Position numbers and translations under genes: made by a program. Of a stretch of 20,577 nucleotides of DNA, positions 8,166 to 14,090 are shown piece after piece. The notes below the pieces were generated by a model, which was not told the DNA's origin, ran no database searches, and was given only the letters and a program-made list of their open reading frames with translations. Origin of the DNA: Rickettsiales bacterium (GTDB taxonomy: Bacteria; Pseudomonadota; Alphaproteobacteria; Rickettsiales; UBA3002); NCBI GenBank assembly GCA_947441895.1, contig CANEUT010000007.1, forward strand, positions 1 through 20,577, written 5' to 3'. Positions within the stretch are counted from its first letter, which is position 1, and every line of letters starts with the position of its first letter.

Positions 8166-8287
8166 GGGCGATTTATAGGAGGCAAGTACGAGGAGTTTTT
8201 GCGCGCAGGGAAGGCGCGTAGCAGCGCTACGAAACTGACCGAGCACAAAAAACGACAATGTAATTGTCCCTAGAAATTGCCTCGCCC
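8166..8287. repeat. Structured imperfect palindrome between convergent thiL and bamE
   Basis: Nearly the whole gap folds back on itself. The outer arms are GGGCG (8166-8170) with CGCCC (8283-8287) and GAGGCAA (8179-8185) with TTGCCTC (8277-8283). The apex is CGTAGC-AGC-GCTACG (8217-8231). The right half contains a second perfect hairpin, GACAAT-GTA-ATTGTC (8254-8268); removing it leaves inner arms of 31 and 30 nt that match at about 16 of their first 26 positions. The result is a cloverleaf-like three-way structure. It may act as a bidirectional terminator, but its apex matches the hairpins of the 10018-10289 element, so a repeat family is likely. Confidence 0.6.
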
Positions 8288-8769
8288 TAGCGGCCCAAAT
8301 CGCGCGAGTTAATACCACGTCCCGGCGCATTGAATTTACCAAAATTGCCCAGCATTTGTTCAAGGAAGGTAACGCTATGGCCTTCGGTGGAGGTGGTTTT
8401 ACTGACAAGCTCAACCGGCTTACCCTCTTCTTTTTTATACTCCATAATGTCCGCCACCGTACTTGCCTTATCAAAGCGAATGGCGGTGACGTCCTGCGCG
8501 GTCACTTCGGGTGAAAACATGCCGTTACGCTCTTTACGAACGGTAATATAATACCATGTCTCATCACCAAAATTTGATGCAGAGGTGGGCGAACCAAGCA
8601 ACGCCGCCACATCATCGGTCCGGCTTTGGCCCACAATAATTTGCTTTAAATCTTCCGCCTCGCGCGTGTGGCCGCGCGTATCCACAATGGGTGAACAGCT
8701 TGCCAAAACCACACAAAGGCTGATAGAAGCAGTGGTGAATCTCAGCACTCTCATCAGGCGCGCCACCAT
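8287..8769 (-). CDS. bamE: Outer membrane protein assembly factor BamE (SmpA/OmlA lipoprotein)
   Basis: A small lipoprotein of the BAM complex that helps insert beta-barrel proteins into the outer membrane. The N terminus is a lipoprotein signal peptide ending in the lipobox LASC, so the mature protein begins at Cys25. The SmpA/OmlA domain follows, with LKQIIVGQSRTDDVAALLGSP and FGDETWYYI, the usual helix-plus-strand pattern. A tail of about 60 residues rich in charged and Gly residues comes after the domain. Of three possible starts I chose the ATG at 8769 (160 aa), which has GAGGGAA eight nt upstream; a TTG at 8784 and an ATG at 8754 are alternatives. The start codon overlaps that of the divergent chaperone gene, an arrangement I know from other alphaproteobacteria. 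Confidence 0.9.
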   Translation of the reverse strand: MVARLMRVLRFTTASISLCVVLASCSPIVDTRGHTREAEDLKQIIVGQSRTDDVAALLGSPTSASNFGDETWYYITVRKERNGMFSPEVTAQDVTAIRFDKASTVADIMEYKKEEGKPVELVSKTTSTEGHSVTFLEQMLGNFGKFNAPGRGINSRDLGR

Positions 8770-9307
8770 GTTAAGTTCCCTCAAAAAACTGTTTGTTTCG
8801 CCACCGCCAACGGTGGCTCATGAAGCCTATATAGCACTCGTTGCCACGGCGCGAAATCCCTTTTTCTTTGAATCGCTCGGCGTGCCCGACACGCTGGATG
8901 GACGGTTCGAACTCATCGTGCTGCATTTGTTTTTGCTGCAGCATCGGCTGCTGAAGGAAAATGCAGAAGCGACGGAATTCTCAACCCAGCTGAGCGAAGT
9001 ATTTTTTAGCGATATGGATCGCAGCCTGCGCGAAATGGGCATTGCCGATACGGGGGTGAAGCACCGCATTAAAGCCATGGCCAAAGCCTATCACGGGCGA
9101 TTGCAGGTCTATGCCGCCAGCCTTAGTGATGCCACGCAACTGCGCGCCGCACTGGCCCGCAATCTTTATGGCACCGTGGCCGAGGGCGATGTGACGATGC
9201 TCGATAAAATGGCCAACTATGTGGAAAGCGGCCGCCAGCATTTTGCCGCAATAGCCACCGAAGCGCTGTGCGAAAATAACTTCGCCTGGCCCGCGGTCAA
9301 AGCCTAA
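8768..9307 (+). CDS. Ubiquinol-cytochrome c chaperone family protein (CBP3/UQCC1-like)
   Basis: Bacterial homologue of mitochondrial Cbp3, an assembly chaperone for cytochrome b and the bc1 complex; the bacterial role is inferred from the family. Diagnostic segments are DTLDGRFELIVLHLFLLQHRL (about residues 41-61) and FFSDMDRSLREMGIADTGV with KAMAKAYHGR (about 79-111). The 179 aa length is typical. I chose the ATG at 8768; the frame is open back to 8585, but that extension runs antisense to bamE and has no family similarity. No good Shine-Dalgarno precedes the ATG. In other alphaproteobacteria a DUF177 gene often follows; here it is absent, and the 3' end overlaps the next, convergent gene by 4 nt. 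Confidence 0.88.
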   Translation: MLSSLKKLFVSPPPTVAHEAYIALVATARNPFFFESLGVPDTLDGRFELIVLHLFLLQHRLLKENAEATEFSTQLSEVFFSDMDRSLREMGIADTGVKHRIKAMAKAYHGRLQVYAASLSDATQLRAALARNLYGTVAEGDVTMLDKMANYVESGRQHFAAIATEALCENNFAWPAVKA

Positions 9308-10008
9308 AGAACGGCTGTCACGCTGGTGGGAAAGCTAGTGAAGAAATTGCGCGCTTGCGCCAGCTGATAAGCATCCGCACCGCGTGCCTCGCCAATGCCG
9401 GGCTTTTTGCCCTGCGGCACCAGCGGTGCCGGTGCGGGCCGCGCTTGTGCCGGTGGAATGGCGGCGCCCGCAATCGCGTTGGTGGCAGGGTTGCTTACCG
9501 CCGCCGCTGTCAGCGCCGTCGATGTCGACAGCGCAATTTGAGGAGCCGCCGCGCTGGATGGGCGGGCACTGGCCGAAGCAGCAGTGGCGGTGTTGGTGTT
9601 TTGTGGGGCAGCAGCCTCATCATTGGCGGATGCTGGGATTTCACCATTGGCCACCCGTAAATCTTTTAAATAGGCAAGGCTTTCCGCATCGGCCGTAGTG
9701 GGGGCTGTGTTCACCAGCGGTGCGAATAGCTGCAAATCGGCGGTGGTGACATTCGGTGTTTGCGCCAAATATTGCGCAGCAAGCGTGCTGGAGGGCTGAT
9801 TAATGGCCGTCAGCCGGGCCGGCGGCTTGGGCGTTTGGGGGGCATACGCCACCACCGCGCCAGTGGCGGCCACCGCGGCGGGCGTTTGCACCGGCACCGT
9901 GGGCGCAGCATTGGTGGCGCCATAGGCCGCCGGCGTCACCGTGGACTGGTTCGCCGCCGCCACACCGGGCGCGTTCGAGGGTAGCGCGTTGGCCGCTACT
10001 TGTAACAT
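9304..10008 (-). CDS. Hypothetical Pro/Ala-rich protein
   Basis: I do not recognise this protein. It is about 234 aa, dominated by Ala, Pro, Thr and Asn, with no signal peptide or membrane segment. Three parts can be seen: a low-complexity N-terminal third; a more ordered middle with LAAQYLAQTPNVTTADLQLF and ESLAYLKDLRVANGEIP; and, after another Ala/Ser-rich linker, a C-terminal tail from KKPGIGEARGADAYQLAQ to FFTSFPTSVTAVL. Its ends look like real protein, which argues against a chance frame, although low-complexity GC-rich sequence can stay open by accident. I chose the ATG at 10008 behind TGAGGATGG; a GTG at 10023 lies inside the repeat element upstream. Its stop overlaps that of the CBP3 gene by 4 nt, tail to tail. 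Confidence 0.55.
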   Translation of the reverse strand: MLQVAANALPSNAPGVAAANQSTVTPAAYGATNAAPTVPVQTPAAVAATGAVVAYAPQTPKPPARLTAINQPSSTLAAQYLAQTPNVTTADLQLFAPLVNTAPTTADAESLAYLKDLRVANGEIPASANDEAAAPQNTNTATAASASARPSSAAAPQIALSTSTALTAAAVSNPATNAIAGAAIPPAQARPAPAPLVPQGKKPGIGEARGADAYQLAQARNFFTSFPTSVTAVL

Positions 10009-10047
10009 ACCATCCTCAGGCACTGTTGTTAGATTCTAAACGACTGC

Positions 10048-10148
10048 GTTGCTGGCGAATATCGTTGATTCGCAAGACGAAGTGGGTGCGGCGTAGCCAC
10101 CCTACGCAAGCACACTTCAACGAAGCGAGCGACGATATTCGCCGCAAC
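10048..10148. repeat. Hairpin A inside the 272-bp element
   Basis: An imperfect stem-loop. The outer stem is GTTGC plus the perfect 11-mer GGCGAATATCG (10048-10064), pairing with 10133-10148 across one bulged base. Further in, GAAGTG pairs with CACTTC. The apex is GCGTAG-CCACC-CTACGC (10091-10107). Confidence 0.8.
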
Positions 10149-10155
10149 CCTTCGG

Positions 10156-10258
10156 GCCATGGTTTATTTCGCTGAATAGCAGCAGAAAATTTTTTAACCG
10201 TAGATCCAGCTACGCTCTCAAAATTTTCTTTGTTCTTCAGCGGAATAAAGCCTATGGC
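10156..10258. repeat. Hairpin B inside the 272-bp element
   Basis: A second imperfect stem-loop with different arms. GCCAT pairs with ATGGC at the base, TTTATTTCGCTGAA (10163-10176) pairs with 10236-10249 at 13 of 14 positions, and GAAAATTTT (10185-10193) pairs with 10220-10228. The apex is CGTAG-ATCCAG-CTACG (10199-10214), the same closing stem as hairpin A. Confidence 0.8.
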
Positions 10259-10342
10259 GCAATCCGCTTAGAATCTAACAACAGTGCCTAGCTCATTTTA
10301 TTCTTATTCTATTTTCGTGAATAATAGCACTTTTGCCCATGC

Positions 10343-10370
10343 TTGACCAGCATTTGCTGGGTTTTACACG
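10343..10370 (+). promoter_or_regulatory. Candidate SCO1 promoter with an embedded dyad
   Basis: The 143 nt between the 272-bp element and the SCO1 gene hold no gene. A TTGACC (10343-10348) stands 16 nt before TACACG (10365-10370), a fair -35 with a poor -10. The spacer contains the dyad CCAGCA-TT-TGCTGG (10347-10360), which could be an operator or a small terminator because GTTTT follows it. This is a weak prediction. Confidence 0.25.
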
Positions 10371-10432
10371 GCCCGGCCTAAACCCCAGAAATTCTGTTTA
10401 CTTCACCCATAAATTCTCTTAAACGGTGGGAC

Positions 10433-11029
10433 ATGAAAAAAATCGTTGTTGCATGGGTGTTTTCGGTTCTGGCGCTGGTTGGGCTTTTTGCCTGGCTTGG
10501 CACCGACATGGTGACACCATCAGCCAACACCGATCAAGGTAAGGCGCTGATTAATGGCAATTTTTCACTTACGAATGCCGAAGGAAAAACCATTACCAAT
10601 GCCGATTTTAAAGACCGTTATTTGCTGGTGTTCTTTGGCTTCACCCACTGCCCCGATGTGTGCCCAACGGGCTTATTGCTCATGCAAAATGTGATGAATA
10701 AACTTGGCAAAAAAGCTGAAAAACTGCAGCCCATTTTTATTACGGTCGACCCTGAACGCGATACGCCGCAGGTGGTCGCCAACTATGTGAAAAATTTTGG
10801 CACTGCGGTCATTGGCCTCAGTGGCACGCCGGAACAAATTAAAGCCACCGCCAATAATTACCGTGTCTATTACAGTAAAATGGTGAACGATGATCCCGCC
10901 ATGGGCTATATGATCGATCATTCGGCGTTCGTTTACCTCATCGATCCCGAGGGTAATTACGTCACCCATTTCAGCAGCGATAGCGCGGCGCAAGTGCTCG
11001 AAGAAGGCATTCGCAACCATATCAACTAG
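10433..11029 (+). CDS. SCO1/SenC family copper chaperone (thioredoxin-like)
   Basis: Membrane-anchored periplasmic protein that delivers copper to the CuA site of cytochrome c oxidase or keeps its cysteines reduced. An N-terminal anchor (about residues 4-23) is followed by the SCO thioredoxin-like domain. The copper ligands are visible: Cys73 and Cys77 in THCPDVCP and His163 in IDHSAFVYLIDPEG. The FITVDPERDTP strand is also typical. The length of 198 aa is normal. The ATG at 10433 follows GGTGGG at short spacing. No oxidase subunits lie nearby; the CBP3-type chaperone 1.1 kb upstream serves the same respiratory chain, but that may be coincidence. Confidence 0.93.
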   Translation: MKKIVVAWVFSVLALVGLFAWLGTDMVTPSANTDQGKALINGNFSLTNAEGKTITNADFKDRYLLVFFGFTHCPDVCPTGLLLMQNVMNKLGKKAEKLQPIFITVDPERDTPQVVANYVKNFGTAVIGLSGTPEQIKATANNYRVYYSKMVNDDPAMGYMIDHSAFVYLIDPEGNYVTHFSSDSAAQVLEEGIRNHIN

Positions 11030-11094
11030 GTGCGATAGACATTTAGTGAAATGATGGTATGCGTGAATCAACGCATCTTAGCAAATGGCCCCTC

Positions 11095-11736
11095 ATGACC
11101 CAGTCTTTTCCTCCTGCTGCGAAACGTCGCGGTTTAATGTTCGTTTTATCCTCTCCGTCGGGCGCCGGTAAAACCACGCTCTCGCGCCGACTGCTGGCCA
11201 GCGAGGAAGGCGTGGCCATGTCGGTTTCGGTCACCACCCGCCCCATGCGCCCGGGTGAGGTTGACGGGGTAGATTATCATTTCGTCGATGAGAAAAAATT
11301 CGACGCCATGGTGACTGCTGGTGAACTGCTAGAACATGCCGTGGTATTTGATTACAAATATGGCACGCCCAAAAAACAAGTCATGGATTGCCTCGCCAAA
11401 GGCTGCGATGTGCTGTTTGATATTGATTGGCAGGGCACGCGCCAGCTGGCGCACAACTGCCGCGATGATTTGGTGAGCGTGTTCATTCTTCCGCCCACGC
11501 TGGGTGAGCTGGAGCGCCGCCTGAAAACCCGGGCGCAAGACAGCGACGAGGTGGTTCAAAAACGTATGGCCAAAGCCACTCAGGAAATTTCGCACTGGGA
11601 AGAATATGATTACGTGGTGGTGAATGAAGACCTCGACAAAGCCCTCACCCATATTCAACGCATTTTACATGCTGAACGCTTTAAGCGCTGGCGGCAGATT
11701 GATATTGCTGAATTCGTGAAGGGCCTGTGTGGCTAA
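11095..11736 (+). CDS. gmk: Guanylate kinase
   Basis: Phosphorylates GMP to GDP with ATP, needed for GTP, dGTP and recycling of guanine nucleotides. The P-loop is SSPSGAGKTT (about residues 19-28). Next come the GMP-binding region VSVTTRPMRPGEVDGVDYHF, FDYKYGTPK, and the DVLFDIDWQGTRQL segment. The lid-region arginines in RLKTRAQDSDEVVQKRM are present. I chose the ATG at 11095 (213 aa), which gives the usual short lead before RRGLMFVLSSPSG; an ATG at 11059 would add 12 residues and neither has a clear Shine-Dalgarno. It starts 65 nt after the SCO1 gene and may share its transcript. In other alphaproteobacteria yicC usually precedes gmk; that gene is not here. Confidence 0.95.
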   Translation: MTQSFPPAAKRRGLMFVLSSPSGAGKTTLSRRLLASEEGVAMSVSVTTRPMRPGEVDGVDYHFVDEKKFDAMVTAGELLEHAVVFDYKYGTPKKQVMDCLAKGCDVLFDIDWQGTRQLAHNCRDDLVSVFILPPTLGELERRLKTRAQDSDEVVQKRMAKATQEISHWEEYDYVVVNEDLDKALTHIQRILHAERFKRWRQIDIAEFVKGLCG

Positions 11737-11745
11737 TATTGGTTT

Positions 11746-11777
11746 GTAACCACTTGGTCTACTGACCAAGTGGTTAC
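11746..11777 (+). terminator. Perfect 14-bp hairpin after gmk
   Basis: GTAACCACTTGGTC (11746-11759), a TACT loop, and the exact complement (11764-11777) form a perfect 14-bp stem 9 nt after the gmk stop. No U-tract follows, so intrinsic termination is uncertain; the hairpin could equally protect the mRNA 3' end or act for ksgA on the other strand. Confidence 0.5.
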
Positions 11778-11887
11778 GCAGCTTTCGCTGGCTGATGGCT
11801 CGCTCGCCCAGCTCGCTTTTTACATTCCAATCGTTTCCGCAATCGCTGCGTAGCGCCCTCGTCGCGAAGGCGACAAAACAAGAAATT

Positions 11888-11940
11888 GGCGCGAGCCGGA
11901 GCGTGAGCGTTCGAGGGGGTTTGGGGGGCTCGCCCCCCAA
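11888..11940 (-). repeat. G/C-rich hairpin repeat, copy 2 (gmk-ksgA junction)
   Basis: Inverted relative to the copy at 3312-3359. The hairpin here is TTGGGGGG-CTCG-CCCCCCAA (11921-11940), an 8-bp stem. Read on the minus strand it continues AAACCCCCTCG, a variable AACGCTCA, then CGCTCCGGCTCGCGCC. It lies just beyond the 3' end of ksgA, where it may help end the lpt operon transcript. The rest of the 219-nt convergent gap holds a minor GTCGC-GAAG-GCGAC hairpin (11861-11874) and no gene. Confidence 0.8.
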
Positions 11941-11955
11941 CGCACGTCAGCGCAA

Positions 11956-12792
11956 TCAAACCAGCAATCTCGCGATTCTTGCAAAAGCCGCAAGGTCACA
12001 ATTCTCGGCGCGCAAGGTTTCATCCACCTCGGCTTTTTTGCAAAGTGCAATAGCATCCACACCCAGTGACTTTAACGACTGGCGCAGCATTTTGCGGCGG
12101 TTATTAAAGGCGGCAGCGGTCACCCGTTCCAGCAATTTCAGCGGCACATCTTCACGTGGTGTGGCGCGCAGGCGGGCGTGCAAAATGCTCGACACCACTT
12201 TCGGCGGCGGCGTGAAGGCGCTGGCCGGAACATCAAACATCATGCTGGCATCGCAATATTGCGCCACAAACACCGAAAGCCGCCCATAGGCTTTATCACC
12301 CACGGTGGCCACCATGCGTTCGGCCACTTCTTTTTGCAGCATCACGGTGAAGCTTTCCAGCACCTGTGGCCCTAACTTCACCACCTCTTCAATCCACTGC
12401 ACTACTAATGCCGTGCCCACATTATAGGGCAAATTGGCAATCACGGCGCGGGGCGCATCGCCAATCGTTTCCATAGCCACCGTTAGCGCGTCGGCCTCAA
12501 GCACGGTGAAGCGCTCACCATAAATTTCTTTCAGCGGTGCCAGTGCGGCAAGGCAGCGGGCATCTTTTTCGATGGCGGTTAGCTGACGGGCGCCGCTGGC
12601 CAAAATGGCGCGGGTCAGGCCGCCGGGGCCGGGGCCAATTTCAATCACCTGCATGTTCGAGATATCACCGGCGGCCCGCACAATTTTATTCAGCAAATTC
12701 GTATCAAGCAGGAAATGCTGCCCGAGGGATTTTTTCGGGCTTAACCCGTGGCTGGCAATCACCTCGCTCAGCGGCGCTAATTCAGCGCTCAC
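11956..12792 (-). CDS. ksgA: 16S rRNA (adenine1518-N6/adenine1519-N6)-dimethyltransferase KsgA/RsmA
   Basis: Dimethylates two adjacent adenines in the 3' terminal helix of 16S rRNA late in 30S assembly, using S-adenosylmethionine. Motifs run in the expected order: KKSLGQHFLLD (about 20-30), the SAM loop EIGPGPGGLT (51-60), acidic EKD, catalytic NLPYNV (120-125), FTPPPKV and the C-terminal FNNRRKMLRQSL. At 278 aa the length is normal. The start is GTG, with GAGG seven nt upstream, overlapping the surA stop as GTGA. In most alphaproteobacteria pdxA stands between surA and ksgA; here the two are directly fused in translation. It is the last gene of the lpt operon. Confidence 0.96.
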   Translation of the reverse strand: MSAELAPLSEVIASHGLSPKKSLGQHFLLDTNLLNKIVRAAGDISNMQVIEIGPGPGGLTRAILASGARQLTAIEKDARCLAALAPLKEIYGERFTVLEADALTVAMETIGDAPRAVIANLPYNVGTALVVQWIEEVVKLGPQVLESFTVMLQKEVAERMVATVGDKAYGRLSVFVAQYCDASMMFDVPASAFTPPPKVVSSILHARLRATPREDVPLKLLERVTAAAFNNRRKMLRQSLKSLGVDAIALCKKAEVDETLRAENCDLAAFARIARLLV

Positions 12793-14090
12793 TTGGTGGC
12801 CTCTGCCTCATTGTTGGCATCGCCGATTTTAATATCGATGAAGGCATCACGCTTTAAGTTGCGCAAATGTTTTTGTGCCTCCAGCTCAATCTTCTCGGCA
12901 AACAGCCGCTGGCGAATGATATCGGCATCGGGCAAATTACCGGCGGCCGGCTCAATTTTCTCGCACAGCATCACCAGTCGCACAAATTCAGGGGTGGGCA
13001 GCGGAGCGCTAATGCCCCCCACTTCCAGACGATTAATGACACTGCGTTGCTGCGGCGTCAGCGACCCCATTTTGGTGCGGGCAAAACTGGCCGTGACCGG
13101 CAGGTCCGTCGGCGGTAATTTTTCACTGCCGCAATCGCCGGGGTTAGCACGAATTGTTTCGGCCACGGCTTTTAGTTTGGCGATGGATTTTGCATCGCGG
13201 CTGGCGGGTACGGGAATGGAGATTTGCTTAATGGCAATTTCCGTATTATCGGCCTGCGGTTTATTCACCTGACGATCAAGCAGCTGAATAAATTGAATGG
13301 CCCCTGCGGCACGTAGTGGCGGCGTAATATCACCCGGCTTCATGTCGCGCAGGGCTTGCTGAAGCGCCGGCTGCATTGACTCTTCCGAAAGCCAGACGGG
13401 CGCACTGAATTTAATGTCGGTGCGGCTGATATAATTGGCGGCCACGGCGGCAATATCGGGCGATGTTTTGAGCCGCAGGGCAATATCGTCCACGGTTTTA
13501 GCGGCGGCGGCTTCGCCTGCAGCATCGGCAATGGGCACCGAAAGCGCCACAATGCGCAGTTCGGTGGTGCCTGGCGCGGCCGCTTGCGATTGCTGCGCAC
13601 GGGTGACTTCATCTTGCGAAACATTCACGTTGCGCCGCAGTTTACGCTGCACCACTTTCTGCCACGATAATTGCGCCCGCACCTGATTTTCCAGCGTGCG
13701 TTGCGACAAGCCTTTTTCGGCGATGTATTTTTTAATACCGCCTGGCTCAAGCTGCTTATTGCCCAGCGTTACCTCATCCAGCGCTTTGGCAACATCTTCA
13801 TCGGTGATGTTGATGGACTGGCGCTTGGCTTCTTGCATCTGCAATGTCTCGTCGATCAGTGTTTGCAGAATGCGCGGGGTAACGCGTTGCTGATTTTCGG
13901 GCGTGATGGGAATGCCCGAGGTGACCATGATCAAATCACGCCGATCTTCCACATCATGGGTGGTAATCACCTCTTCATTCACCACGGCGGCGATGCCAAG
14001 GCTTTGGGCATGGGCCAGCGGCGTGGCAAAAACACCGACCACCATCAGTACTGCAAAAAACCCGCCCAGGCGGCTCGCATTATTTTCCAC
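12789..14090 (-). CDS. surA: Periplasmic chaperone / peptidyl-prolyl isomerase SurA
   Basis: Periplasmic chaperone that escorts unfolded outer-membrane proteins, including LptD, to the BAM complex. A signal peptide ends near PLAHA-QS. The SurA N-terminal domain follows, from IAAVVNEEVITTHDVEDRRDL to RILQTLIDETLQMQEAKRQSI. Two weakly conserved parvulin-like regions come next, one starting ELRIVALSVP and the other near IAIKQISIPVP. The C-terminal helix runs to the end. Domain order and length (about 433 aa) match alphaproteobacterial SurA. The start is the GTG at 14090, six nt after AGGAG; a TTG one codon earlier is also possible. It overlaps lptD by 11 nt and ksgA by 4 nt, a sign of tight coupling. 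Confidence 0.9.
   Translation of the reverse strand: MENNASRLGGFFAVLMVVGVFATPLAHAQSLGIAAVVNEEVITTHDVEDRRDLIMVTSGIPITPENQQRVTPRILQTLIDETLQMQEAKRQSINITDEDVAKALDEVTLGNKQLEPGGIKKYIAEKGLSQRTLENQVRAQLSWQKVVQRKLRRNVNVSQDEVTRAQQSQAAAPGTTELRIVALSVPIADAAGEAAAAKTVDDIALRLKTSPDIAAVAANYISRTDIKFSAPVWLSEESMQPALQQALRDMKPGDITPPLRAAGAIQFIQLLDRQVNKPQADNTEIAIKQISIPVPASRDAKSIAKLKAVAETIRANPGDCGSEKLPPTDLPVTASFARTKMGSLTPQQRSVINRLEVGGISAPLPTPEFVRLVMLCEKIEPAAGNLPDADIIRQRLFAEKIELEAQKHLRNLKRDAFIDIKIGDANNEAEATK

Larger units (their letters stand above)
10018..10289. mobile_element. 272-bp MITE-like element with perfect 22-bp terminal inverted repeats
   Basis: The ends are exact inverted copies of 22 bp (10018-10039 and 10268-10289), starting AGGCACTGTTGTTAGATTC. 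Weaker matching continues about 12 nt inward. The inner part of each end is itself a dyad, TTAGA-T-TCTAA. Between the ends are two hairpins of about 100 nt each. No convincing reading frame lies inside, so the element is non-autonomous. The terminal GGCACTGTTG equals the start of IS26/IS6-family inverted repeats as I remember them, suggesting a possible transposase source. I see no target-site duplication. The element fills most of the gap between the hypothetical gene and the SCO1 gene. Confidence 0.8.

Noticed and set aside
8585..8767. Upstream extension of the CBP3-like frame
   Set aside because: It is the antisense of bamE, and the family-like sequence begins only after the ATG at 8768.
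10040..10267. A small transposase or protein encoded inside the 272-bp element
   Set aside because: No reading frame of convincing length or composition exists there; the sequence is explained by two hairpins.
11795..12289. Plus-strand frame of 164 aa across the gmk-ksgA gap
   Set aside because: Mostly antisense to ksgA and made of the G/C-rich repeat; low-complexity with no recognisable domain.
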